Positions 51,470 through 59,787 of a stretch of 64,000 nucleotides of DNA are shown here, piece by piece. The position numbers and the translations under genes are program-made. Each line of letters starts with the position of its first letter. Position 1 is the stretch's first letter. The notes under the pieces were generated by a model, which did not search any database, was not told the DNA's origin, and saw nothing but the letters and a program-made list of their open reading frames with translations. Source of the DNA: Ga0077553 sp044358225 (GTDB lineage Bacteria > Acidobacteriota > Terriglobia > Bryobacterales > Bryobacteraceae); NCBI GenBank assembly GCA_044358225.1, contig JBIKOG010000002.1:35167-99166 (forward strand), written 5' to 3'.

Positions 51470-52669
51470 ATGCTCGAAACCGATCTCTCGCGCCGCCGCG
51501 CGCTGCGTTTCGCCACGGCGATGACAGCGGCAAGTTATTCCCGCGTGATGGGCGCCAATGAGCGCATCCAACTGGGCCTGATCGGATGCGGCGGTCGCGG
51601 CACGGGCGTGATGGGCACGTTCATGAACACCAATCAGGTGGACGTCACCGCGGTATGCGACGTCTACGGCGACCGCATTGATCGCGCGCAGCAGAAGGCG
51701 ACCAAGGCGCAGGGGTTCAACGACCACCGTAAATTACTGGCCGCGAAGAACGTGGATGCGGTGCTGATCGCCACGCCGGACCACTGGCACAGCGGATGCG
51801 CCATTGACGCCCTGAACGCCGGCAAAGACGTCTATGTGGAAAAACCGCTAACGTTGACGATCGAAGAAGGCCCCCACATTGTGAAGGCTGCGCGCGTGAA
51901 CAACCGCATCTGCCAGGTGGGCATGCAGCAGCGATCCGGCCAGATTTACCTGCAGGCCAAGCGCGAGTATTTCGACACCGGCAAGCTGGGCAAGATTACG
52001 ATGGCGCGCACCTGGTGGCACGGCAACGGCGCGCACCTGCAGAAGGCGCCGGAGCGGCTGGCGCAACAGCCTTCCAACCTGGACTGGGCGCGATTCCTGG
52101 GCCCGGTGAAATGGCGCGATTGGGACCCGCAACGGTTCTGGAATTTCCGTGCATATTTGGAATTCGGCGGCGGGCAGGTGACCGATCTATTCACGCACTG
52201 GATCGATGTTGTCCACATGTTCATGGGACAGGACAACCCGATTTCGGCCAGCGCCGCGGGCGGCATCCTGCACTACAAAGACGGCCGCACGGCGCCGGAC
52301 ACGATCAACGTTTTGCTGGAGTATCCGAAGGAATGGACGGCGACGTTCGAAGCGACACTCGCCCCCGGCATCAAGGGCGCTGGCGTGGAGATGTGCGGCA
52401 CCGAAGGCCGGCTGTTCATCACGCGCAGCCAGTTTGAGTTCTATCCCGCCGAGAAGGGCGCGCCGCCGGTGATCGTGAAATCGCCGCGCGATCAGACCAT
52501 TGATCACGTAGAGAACTTCCTGGATTGCTGCCGTTCGCGCAAGTTGCCGAATGGCGATGTCTACATTGGCCACCGCTCCGCGGCCGCCTCGCACCTGGGC
52601 AATATCGCCTACCTGCAGCGCCGCCGGCTCCGCTATAACCCCGACCGCGAGGAGATTTTACCCCTATGA
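51470..52669 (+). CDS. Gfo/Idh/MocA oxidoreductase, copy 1 (Tat-exported)
   Basis: 399 residues. The leader SRRRALRFATAMTAAS is Tat-like. An N-terminal Rossmann domain has GLIGCGGRGTG, then the family motif EKPLT preceded by GKDVYV; the C-terminal domain carries the HWIDVVHMF stretch with a likely catalytic His. It acts on a sugar or polyol using NAD(P). Its stop overlaps the start of copy 2 by four bases. The two copies are close paralogues. Confidence 0.92.
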   Translation: MLETDLSRRRALRFATAMTAASYSRVMGANERIQLGLIGCGGRGTGVMGTFMNTNQVDVTAVCDVYGDRIDRAQQKATKAQGFNDHRKLLAAKNVDAVLIATPDHWHSGCAIDALNAGKDVYVEKPLTLTIEEGPHIVKAARVNNRICQVGMQQRSGQIYLQAKREYFDTGKLGKITMARTWWHGNGAHLQKAPERLAQQPSNLDWARFLGPVKWRDWDPQRFWNFRAYLEFGGGQVTDLFTHWIDVVHMFMGQDNPISASAAGGILHYKDGRTAPDTINVLLEYPKEWTATFEATLAPGIKGAGVEMCGTEGRLFITRSQFEFYPAEKGAPPVIVKSPRDQTIDHVENFLDCCRSRKLPNGDVYIGHRSAAASHLGNIAYLQRRRLRYNPDREEILPL

Positions 52670-53850
52670 ACCGCCGTTCCCTGATTCGCGGCGCCGCCGC
52701 CATGTCGGCCGCCAGCTACATGCGCGTGATGGGCGCCAATGACCGCATCCAACTGGGCCTGATCGGCTGCGGGGATCGCGGCGAGTACGTCATGACCGTG
52801 TTCCAGGGCAGCAAGCAGGTGGACGTCGCCGCCGTTTGCGACATCTACGGGGCGAAGATCGACAAGGTGCAGCAGAAGGCCGTTGGGGCCAAGGGCTTCA
52901 GCGATCACCGGAAACTGCTGGAGACCAAGACGGTGGATGCGGTGCTGATCGCCACGCCCGACCACTGGCACTCCACCTGCGCCATCGATGCGCTGAACGC
53001 CGGCAAAGACGTCTACGTGGAAAAGCCGTTGACGCTGACCATCGACGAAGGCCCGCCCATCGTGAAGGCGGCGCGCGTCAACAATCGCATCTGCCAGGTG
53101 GGCATGCAGCAGCGCTCCGGCGAGAATTATTTGCAGGCCAAGCGCGACTACATCGACTCCGGCAAACTGGGCAAAATCACCATGGCCCGCACCTGGTGGC
53201 ATGGCAATAGCTATCACCTGCGCAAGGCACCGGCGGCGCTGCAATCCAGGCCATCGAACCTGGACTGGGCCCGCTTCCTGGGCCCGGTGAAATGGCGCGA
53301 CTACGACCCGCAGCAGTACTTCAACTTCCGCGCCTATCTGGATTTCGGTGGCGGGCAAGTCACCGATCTGTTCACGCACTGGATCGACGTCGTCCACATG
53401 TTCATGGGCCAGGACAACCCGATTTCGGCGAGCGCGGCTGGCGGCGTCTACCACTACAAAGACGGCCGCACGGCGCCGGACACGATCAACGTGTTGCTGG
53501 AATATCCCAAAGAATGGGTGGCGACGTTCGAGGCCACGCTGGCGCCTGGAATCAAAGGCGCGGCCGTGGAGATGTGCGGCACCGAAGGCAAGCTCTACAT
53601 CACTCGGCAGGGCTATGAATTCCTGTCCGCGGAAAAGGGCGCGCAGGCCATCAAAGTGCCCTATACGAAGGACCAAACGATCGACCACGTGCAGAACTTC
53701 CTGGACTGCTGCCGCTCGCGCAAACTGCCGAATGCGGACGTGCAGATAGGGCACCGGTCGGCGGCCGCGTCGCATCTGGGCAACATCGCTTATGTGCAGA
53801 AACGGCGGCTGAACTACAATCCGGATCGCGAAGAAATTCTGCCGCTCTAG
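52666..53850 (+). CDS. Gfo/Idh/MocA oxidoreductase, copy 2 (Tat-exported)
   Basis: 394 residues, very similar to copy 1 over its whole length: GLIGCGDRGEYV, GKDVYVEKPLT, HWIDVVHMFMGQDNPIS and the same NPDREEILPL ending. The nucleotide-binding loop differs (DRGEYV against GRGTGV), as does the region after TWWHGN, so substrate use may differ. ATGA overlap with copy 1. The next gene, 36 bases on, is tssK copy 1, so this pair marks the border of the T6SS region. Confidence 0.92.
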   Translation: MNRRSLIRGAAAMSAASYMRVMGANDRIQLGLIGCGDRGEYVMTVFQGSKQVDVAAVCDIYGAKIDKVQQKAVGAKGFSDHRKLLETKTVDAVLIATPDHWHSTCAIDALNAGKDVYVEKPLTLTIDEGPPIVKAARVNNRICQVGMQQRSGENYLQAKRDYIDSGKLGKITMARTWWHGNSYHLRKAPAALQSRPSNLDWARFLGPVKWRDYDPQQYFNFRAYLDFGGGQVTDLFTHWIDVVHMFMGQDNPISASAAGGVYHYKDGRTAPDTINVLLEYPKEWVATFEATLAPGIKGAAVEMCGTEGKLYITRQGYEFLSAEKGAQAIKVPYTKDQTIDHVQNFLDCCRSRKLPNADVQIGHRSAAASHLGNIAYVQKRRLNYNPDREEILPL

Positions 53851-53885
53851 GGCGGGCGTTTGCGCGTGTTACCTTTGGAGTCGGT

Positions 53886-55244
53886 ATGAGGCAATTGCAG
53901 CCGGTGATCTGGATGAAGGGGACTTTTTTGAGTCCCCAGCATTTGCAGACGCAAGATCGATTTATTGAGAGCACGCTACGGTTTCACACCGAAGCGCTGA
54001 GCTTCCGCCCGTGGGGTTTCGGGCACGTTCGCATCGACCATGAGCAACTGGCGGCTGGCAACATCGCCATCGCCTCGGCGACCGGTATTTTTCCGGACGG
54101 GATGCCGTTCGATATCCCCGCACCCGATTCGCCTCCGCCGCCGAAGCCGCTTGCCGAAGCGTTCGACATCGATCAGAACGAGCTCGACGTGTTCCTGTGC
54201 ATCCCTGATCAGCGGATCCCCGGGCTGAATATCTCGCTCGCGACGCGGAAGGATTCCGGCACGCGCTACTTCTCCGAAGTGGCCATGCTGCGGGATGAAA
54301 ACAATGGGCTGAACGAAAAGCCGGTGCAGGTGGCGCGGAAGAATTTCCGTATTCTGACCAGCAACGAATCGCTCGATGGGTATTCGACGATTCGCTTTGC
54401 CCGGGTGAAGCGGAACCCGACGGGGACACTGGACGTGGACCAGAAGTTCGTCCCGCCAACGCTCGACATTACCGGCACGGAATACCTGCTGGCGCTGACC
54501 CGCCGCCTGATTGAAATTCTGAGCGCGAAGAGTTCGCTGCTGGCCAACCAGCGGCGGCAGAAGAATTTGAGCCTGGCCGATTTCGGCACGGCCGACATCG
54601 CCAATTTCTGGTTGCTGTATACGATCAATTCGCATTTCCCGCAGTTCCAGCATCTGCTGGAAGTTCGCCGCGGACATCCGGAAGCTCTCTATGAGACGAT
54701 GGTTTCGCTGGCCGGGGCGCTGACGACATTTTCCCTGAACCTGCATCCGCGGGACCTGCCGAAGTACGATCACGACAATCTGGGCGGCTGCTTCACGGAA
54801 CTCGACGAACAGATCCGGACACTGCTCGAAACCGTGGTTCCCAGTAACTTCGTATCCCTCCCGCTCAAACTGTTGCAACCTTCCATCTACGGAACGCCGC
54901 TGGCGGAAGACCGGTTCCTGAAGAATACGCGCATGTATCTGGCGATCTCGGCGGATATGAACGAGGGCGACCTGATCGCCAAGACGCCCTATCTGGTCAA
55001 GGTCTGCTCGGCGAATCACATCGAACATCTGGTGCGCCAGGCGCTGCCGGGCGTGTCGTTGACGCACGTGCCGAAACCGCCCAGCGCGGTGCCGGTGAAG
55101 CTGAACTGCCAGTACTTCAGCGTGGGGATGAGTGGCGGGGCATGGGAAGCCATCACGCGGGCTCGCAACCTGGCGGCCTACGTTCCGGGTGATCTGCCCG
55201 CGCCGAGCTTGGAACTGATTATTTTGTTGCCGGAAGCGGGCTAA
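53886..55244 (+). CDS. tssK: type VI secretion baseplate protein TssK, copy 1
   Basis: 452 residues. TssK trimers link the T6SS baseplate to the TssL/TssM membrane complex. Family landmarks are QPVIWMKGTFLSPQHLQTQD at the N-terminus (in part WMKGTFLSPQHLQ), GIFPDGMPFDIP near 70, the EVRRGHPEALYE segment near 258, and a C-terminal AYVPGDLPAPSLELIILL. It differs from copy 2 through its length, sharing perhaps a third of residues by eye. A hairpin terminator overlaps its stop codon, so it is transcribed apart from copy 2. Confidence 0.93.
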   Translation: MRQLQPVIWMKGTFLSPQHLQTQDRFIESTLRFHTEALSFRPWGFGHVRIDHEQLAAGNIAIASATGIFPDGMPFDIPAPDSPPPPKPLAEAFDIDQNELDVFLCIPDQRIPGLNISLATRKDSGTRYFSEVAMLRDENNGLNEKPVQVARKNFRILTSNESLDGYSTIRFARVKRNPTGTLDVDQKFVPPTLDITGTEYLLALTRRLIEILSAKSSLLANQRRQKNLSLADFGTADIANFWLLYTINSHFPQFQHLLEVRRGHPEALYETMVSLAGALTTFSLNLHPRDLPKYDHDNLGGCFTELDEQIRTLLETVVPSNFVSLPLKLLQPSIYGTPLAEDRFLKNTRMYLAISADMNEGDLIAKTPYLVKVCSANHIEHLVRQALPGVSLTHVPKPPSAVPVKLNCQYFSVGMSGGAWEAITRARNLAAYVPGDLPAPSLELIILLPEAG

Positions 55245-55256
55245 CCCGCTCCCGGC
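55229..55256 (+). terminator. terminator overlapping the tssK-1 stop
   Basis: GCCGGAAGCGGG pairs with CCCGCTCCCGGC (one mismatch) around a 4-base loop that contains the TAA stop, then AATAGATTATTTTT follows. It reads as an intrinsic terminator on the plus strand only. Confidence 0.65.
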
Positions 55257-55262
55257 AATAGA

Positions 55263-58184
55263 TTATTTTTTCATCGCGAAGACAACGACGACGACGATCG
55301 CCACAAGCAGCAAAACGCCCAGGGCAATGAAGATCATCTTGTTGTTGGGCGGCGCGGCCTGCGGCATCCCGCCGGGCATTCCTTGGGGCATGCTGCCGGG
55401 CATTTGCGGGGCCTGCGGCATACCGGGCTGGAACGTCGGCGAATTGATGTTCATCTGCGGCGCGTTCATGTAGGGGTCCGACATCTGGGGGCCCGTCATT
55501 TGCGGCGCGCTGACGCTACCAGGCGTGAAATTCAGCCCGTCCGACCCCACACCGACCTGCGGCATGTAGACCTGCGGACCGCTCATTTGCGGACCGGTCA
55601 GTTGCGGGGCTCCGAATGTTGGACCTTGGACGTTGGCCATACCGCCGAGGGCACCCATCATCCCAGCACCAGCGCCACCACCGGCACCTTGTGCACCACC
55701 GCCAGCCGCGCCAGGAGGGCCACCGGCGCCGGGGGACATGAACATGCGCGTGTACTCGCTGGGTCCCGAAGGAGGGGCTGCGCCGCCACCGGGGGCACCG
55801 CCGAAGCCGCCACCACCCGGGGGCATGGTGAAGACCTGTGTCGCGCTGGCGGCGGGAGGGCCGCCGAAAGCTGGGGGAGGCGTGTTGGGCGCGCTGGGCG
55901 GCGCCATGGACGGAGCGCCGCTGCCGGGGCCGCCGAAGATCTGAGTAAACTCGCCAGGCGCGCCATGCGGCTTACTCGGCGAGGGGCCCTGCGGGGGAAA
56001 TGCGAACGGGGTGGATGGCGCGCCGCCGGATGGACCGGCCGGGGCGGAGCCACCGCCGGAATTGAACATCCGGGTGAACTCGCCCGGCTGGCTGCCGCTG
56101 GCCGACGGCAGACCGCTGGAAGGCGGGGGCGTGGACGGCAGGCTGGGCGTGGGGCCGGAGGGTGAGTTGAAAATGCGGGTAAATTCGCCGGGAGCGCCCT
56201 GCGCCGGTGGCGCTTGCGGCGGCGCGTTGAACATGTTGGCGAAATCGTTCGCCGCGGCAGCGGGAGGCGCGGAGGGCGGGGCGGCAGGAGGCGGCGTGGA
56301 CGGCCCGGGAGCGGTGAACATCCGGGTGAACTCGCCCCCGCCAGATGACGGCGGCGCTGCCGGGGCGGCTGGGGCCTTCGGCGGTTCCGGCGCTTTCGGC
56401 GGAATGCTTCCGGGGGCCGGGGCGGTGAACATCCGGGTAAACTCGCCGGCCGGGGGCGCGGCGGATGGCTTCGGCGGTTCAGCAGGCGCTGCAACAGGCG
56501 CGCTGGCCGGGGCGGCGGGCTTTGGCGCTTCCGGAGCCGGGATACTACCGGGCTGCGGAGCAGTGAACATGCGTGTGAATTCTCCGCCTCCGGCAGGGGG
56601 CGGCGTTGCGGCCGACGGCTTGGGCGGCTCGGGAGGCTTCGGCGGTTCCGGCGCCTTCGGGGCTTCCGGCGGGGCGGTGGCGCCCATCGATTGGGCGTTG
56701 AACATCCGCGTGAACTCTCCGCCCTCGCTGGCCGGGGGCGCGGCGGCAGGCGGCTTCGGCGGCTCGGGAGCCTTCGGCGGTTCCGGCGCCTTCGGGGCTT
56801 CCGGCGGAGCCGTGGCGCCCAGCGATTGCGCGTTGAACATCCGTGTGAATTCTCCGCCTTCGCTGGCGGGTGGCACGGCGGCCGGCGGCTTAAGCGGCTC
56901 GGGAGCCTTCGGCGGTTCCGGCGCCTTCGGGGCTTGCGGCGGAGCCGTGGCGCCCAGCGATTGCGCGTTGAACATCCGCGTAAACTCGCCACCTTCGCTG
57001 GCGGCGGGCGCGGCGGCTGGCGGCTTAGGCGGCTCGGGAGCCTTCGGCGGTTCCGGCGCCTTCGGGACTTCTGGTGGAGCCGTCGCGCCCAGCGACTGCG
57101 CGTTAAACATCCGCGTGAATTCTCCGCCTTCGCTGGCGGGAGGCGGCGCGGCGGCCGGCGGCTTCGGCGGCTCGGGAGCGGCAGGCGGTGCGCCCGACTG
57201 CGCGTTGAACATCCGAGTGAACTCGCCCGGGGCAGCGGCGGGCGGAGCCGGCGCTGCAACCTGCGGAAGCGGCAACTCCTCCGTGGGGGCTTCGGCCGGG
57301 GGAGGGGGAGCGCTGGCCTTCGGCGGCTCAACTGGAGAGGAGAACAGCCGGGTAAATTCGCCCGGTTCGCGGCCTTTGGCGGGGCTCGACGGCGTTGCCG
57401 GAGCGCTCGACATCGACAGTCCGCCCTTGCCACGTTCCGGTACCTGGAACAGCTTCAGGAAATCCTCGTCGGCGCCTTTCTTGCTTTCCGGCGGCGCTTC
57501 CGGCAGACCGGCCGACGGTTTCGCAGGCGGCGGGGTCATGGCGCGAAACGGGGGAAGCGTTTCGCCGCGATTGGGAAGCGACGGCGCCTGAAACGGCGGC
57601 AGCGTGGCCCCGCGGCTGGGGTCGTAGGCCTGGAAGGGCGGCAACGTCGCACCCTTCTCCAAATCACTCATTTTGGGCTCTGGCGCTTTGAACGAAGGCA
57701 GCGTGGCACCCTTGGTGGGATCGTACGCCTGGAACGCGGGGAGCGTGGCGCCCTTCTCGACATCCGCCATAAATGTTTCTGGCGCTTTAAATGAAGGTAG
57801 AGTCGCGCCTTTCGTCGGATCGTAGGCGGCAAACGGAGGCAATGTGGCCCCCTTCTGCAATTCGTTCAAGGCGGGAGGCGGCGGAAACGCTGCTGGCGCG
57901 TCGGGAATTCCCCCCAGCCACTCGCGGAACCCGCGGCGGTCCGGCAACAAATGGGAAACCACGTAAGGCGTTCCCTCGTGATCGCCTACTTCCAGCACAA
58001 ACTGGCGATGTTCCGAAGGCAGTTGCTGGATCTTGTCCAGAAGGACATTGTTCTCCGGCGTTCGCCCGGAGAGAAACAGATGTGCCTCCACCGCCTGGCC
58101 GGAGGCCTTCTCACGCGCAACCACGGTCCGAATCCCGTCGTTTCGCAACTCTGCCAGAATCTCGTATTTGTCGTCGAAGCTCAT
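55263..58184 (-). CDS. GEFTRMF-repeat membrane-anchored scaffold-like protein with pseudokinase N-lobe
   Basis: 973 residues, cytoplasmic with a C-terminal membrane anchor (about 950-973, hydrophobic then KK). Residues 1-95 resemble the N-lobe of a Ser/Thr kinase (KYEILAELRNDG, EVGDHEGTPYVVSHLL, FREWL) but lack the Gly loop and the VAIK lysine (EAHLF), and no C-lobe follows. Residues about 110-210 hold seven KGATLP(P/S/A)F repeats. Residues about 274-815 hold about fifteen GEFTRMF-type motifs in Pro/Ala linkers, some in 45-residue near-identical units. A Gly/Met/Pro tail (PQMTGPQMS) precedes the anchor. The ATG at 58184 starts the kinase-like part. No known function. It lies antisense between two tssK genes, so a T6SS role is inferred. 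Confidence 0.8.
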   Translation of the reverse strand: MSFDDKYEILAELRNDGIRTVVAREKASGQAVEAHLFLSGRTPENNVLLDKIQQLPSEHRQFVLEVGDHEGTPYVVSHLLPDRRGFREWLGGIPDAPAAFPPPPALNELQKGATLPPFAAYDPTKGATLPSFKAPETFMADVEKGATLPAFQAYDPTKGATLPSFKAPEPKMSDLEKGATLPPFQAYDPSRGATLPPFQAPSLPNRGETLPPFRAMTPPPAKPSAGLPEAPPESKKGADEDFLKLFQVPERGKGGLSMSSAPATPSSPAKGREPGEFTRLFSSPVEPPKASAPPPPAEAPTEELPLPQVAAPAPPAAAPGEFTRMFNAQSGAPPAAPEPPKPPAAAPPPASEGGEFTRMFNAQSLGATAPPEVPKAPEPPKAPEPPKPPAAAPAASEGGEFTRMFNAQSLGATAPPQAPKAPEPPKAPEPLKPPAAVPPASEGGEFTRMFNAQSLGATAPPEAPKAPEPPKAPEPPKPPAAAPPASEGGEFTRMFNAQSMGATAPPEAPKAPEPPKPPEPPKPSAATPPPAGGGEFTRMFTAPQPGSIPAPEAPKPAAPASAPVAAPAEPPKPSAAPPAGEFTRMFTAPAPGSIPPKAPEPPKAPAAPAAPPSSGGGEFTRMFTAPGPSTPPPAAPPSAPPAAAANDFANMFNAPPQAPPAQGAPGEFTRIFNSPSGPTPSLPSTPPPSSGLPSASGSQPGEFTRMFNSGGGSAPAGPSGGAPSTPFAFPPQGPSPSKPHGAPGEFTQIFGGPGSGAPSMAPPSAPNTPPPAFGGPPAASATQVFTMPPGGGGFGGAPGGGAAPPSGPSEYTRMFMSPGAGGPPGAAGGGAQGAGGGAGAGMMGALGGMANVQGPTFGAPQLTGPQMSGPQVYMPQVGVGSDGLNFTPGSVSAPQMTGPQMSDPYMNAPQMNINSPTFQPGMPQAPQMPGSMPQGMPGGMPQAAPPNNKMIFIALGVLLLVAIVVVVVFAMKK
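56697..57203 (-). repeat. 135-bp tandem repeats inside the GEFTRMF gene
   Basis: The 135-bp unit recurs at 56697, 56832, 56967 and 57102, the last shortened by 33 bp. It encodes 45 residues from GEFTRMFNAQS through APEPPKAPEPPKPP. Nucleotide identity between units is very high, which suggests recent in-frame duplication or gene conversion. Length is a multiple of three, so copy number can change without breaking the frame. Confidence 0.85.
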
Positions 58185-58406
58185 AGGCTGTCTACCCGTT
58201 CCGTGAAAGTAGATTATCACGCCGGCCCCGAAAGACCGCATTCAGAAAAGCACTGAGGAGGCACGCGGATTCGCATGGGAAAAACCATCAGCCCCTCACT
58301 AATTTCCTACGGTAGCAAGTTGAAGGGGCTGTGGTAGAGTAAATCGTGCCAAGAAGCGGAAAAGGGCGGGACTTTATTCGCCGAATCCGCGTTAGGGATT
58401 AAGCGC
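58185..58406. other. divergent intergenic region of the T6SS cluster
   Basis: 222 bases between the start of the GEFTRMF gene and tssK copy 2. It contains no gene. AGCCCCT (58290-58296) and AGGGGCT (58324-58330) form an inverted repeat that could be an operator or loop. No convincing sigma-70 promoter was recognised; a non-standard sigma factor is possible. Confidence 0.4.
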
Positions 58407-59762
58407 ATGAAACAGCTTTCGCGCGTAGTGTGGTCGGAGGGGATGTACCTCGGGCCTCATCATTTTCAGGTACAGGGCCGCTACTTCGAAGATTCGATCC
58501 GGTTCGCGACCTCGTCTCTATGGTTTGAACCATGGGGTATGGTTGGGTGCGAGCTCGATTCCGAAGCCCTGATCAACGGGACGCTCTCCGTCCTTCACGC
58601 CCGCGGGATCTTCCCCGACGGGCTGCCCTTCCATATGCCGCAGCACGACCCGCTGCCGGTGACACGCAACATCGCCGACGAGTTTCCGATGACGCGCGAC
58701 CGCGTCACGGTGTACCTGACCATTCCCCAGCGTCGGGAAAATGGCGTCAATTGCGTCCCGTCCGAAGAGGCGTCCATTAACCCGACCCGGTTTATCGCCG
58801 AAAACCAGATGCTCTTCGACGAAACGACCGGCCGCGATGAGAAGGCGGTCCGGCTCGGCAGGAAGAACATCAAGCTCGCCTTGGATCTGGACAGTCCGGA
58901 TCCGAACGCCAGCGTCGCGATCGCCCGCGTGATGCGGGACGGGTCCGGCAATTTCGTCTTTGACCCGAGCTTCGTGCCCCCCTGCGTCCAGGTGGCGGCC
59001 AGCGAACGGGTATTGAGCCTGCTGCAACGGTTGGTGGATATTCTGGACGATAAGAGCCGGTCGCTTGGCCGCGGCAAGAGCGGCAGCGCCAGTTTATGGT
59101 CGGAATATTCGACTTCAGAGATCGCTACGTTCTGGATGCTGCACAGCATCAACGCCGCGCTGGCGCCGCTTCGTCACCAGCTAAAGGTGAAGCGCGGCCA
59201 CCCCGAAGAGCTCTACAGCGAGCTGGCGCGCCTGGCCGGTGCACTTTGTACATTTTCTGTTGATCATCATCCCAGCAAAATTCCGCTGTATAGACATCGG
59301 GAGTTGGACAAGACGTTTGAAGATCTCGACGCATTGATCCGATTCCTGTTGGAGACGATGGTTCCGACGCAATACATTCAGATCCCGCTGGAGAAAACGG
59401 CGGATTACTTCTATCAGGGCAACGTGACCGACCAGCGCGTCCTGAACCCGTCGAAGTGGATCCTCAGCGTGCGGTCCTCGGCCATGGAAGCCGACGTTAT
59501 CCGAAAAACGCCGCAACTGGCGAAGCTCTGCTCCACGTCCTTCGTTCCCAAACTTGTCGAGCGCGCCCTACCCGGCCTGCCGCTCATTCATCTTCCGGTC
59601 CCGCCGTCGGCCATCCGGTCGCGCGTGGACGCGCAGTATTTTGCGGTTACCTGCAAAGGTCCCTGCTGGGAGAGCGTTTCGCAAACCCGCCAGATTGGCC
59701 TCTACATCCCGGGTGACCTGCCGGACCCCAAGCCGGAGCTGTACGTAATTCTGGAATCCTGA
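58407..59762 (+). CDS. tssK: type VI secretion baseplate protein TssK, copy 2
   Basis: 451 residues. It has the canonical TssK N-terminus with VVWSEGMYLGPHHFQ, then GIFPDGLPFHMP near 71, KVKRGHPEELYSELARL near 260 and a C-terminal LYIPGDLPDPKPELYVIL. The motif GPHHFQ is closer to well-known TssK than copy 1 (SPQHLQ). It heads a unit with tssL (25 bases on) and tssM, so it is probably the main structural TssK. Confidence 0.95.
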   Translation: MKQLSRVVWSEGMYLGPHHFQVQGRYFEDSIRFATSSLWFEPWGMVGCELDSEALINGTLSVLHARGIFPDGLPFHMPQHDPLPVTRNIADEFPMTRDRVTVYLTIPQRRENGVNCVPSEEASINPTRFIAENQMLFDETTGRDEKAVRLGRKNIKLALDLDSPDPNASVAIARVMRDGSGNFVFDPSFVPPCVQVAASERVLSLLQRLVDILDDKSRSLGRGKSGSASLWSEYSTSEIATFWMLHSINAALAPLRHQLKVKRGHPEELYSELARLAGALCTFSVDHHPSKIPLYRHRELDKTFEDLDALIRFLLETMVPTQYIQIPLEKTADYFYQGNVTDQRVLNPSKWILSVRSSAMEADVIRKTPQLAKLCSTSFVPKLVERALPGLPLIHLPVPPSAIRSRVDAQYFAVTCKGPCWESVSQTRQIGLYIPGDLPDPKPELYVILES

Positions 59763-59787
59763 TTTCGTTTCCCATTTCGAGGAGTGC

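Noticed and set aside
56697..57203. CRISPR array suspected from regular repeats
   Set aside because: Units are 135 bp, contiguous, in frame and coding; no unique spacers or cas genes.
56011..57591. Gly-rich 526-codon frame opposite the GEFTRMF gene
   Set aside because: Its repeats (NIRVNSP) are the exact antisense of GEFTRMF; the minus strand has a proper start, kinase-like domain and membrane anchor.
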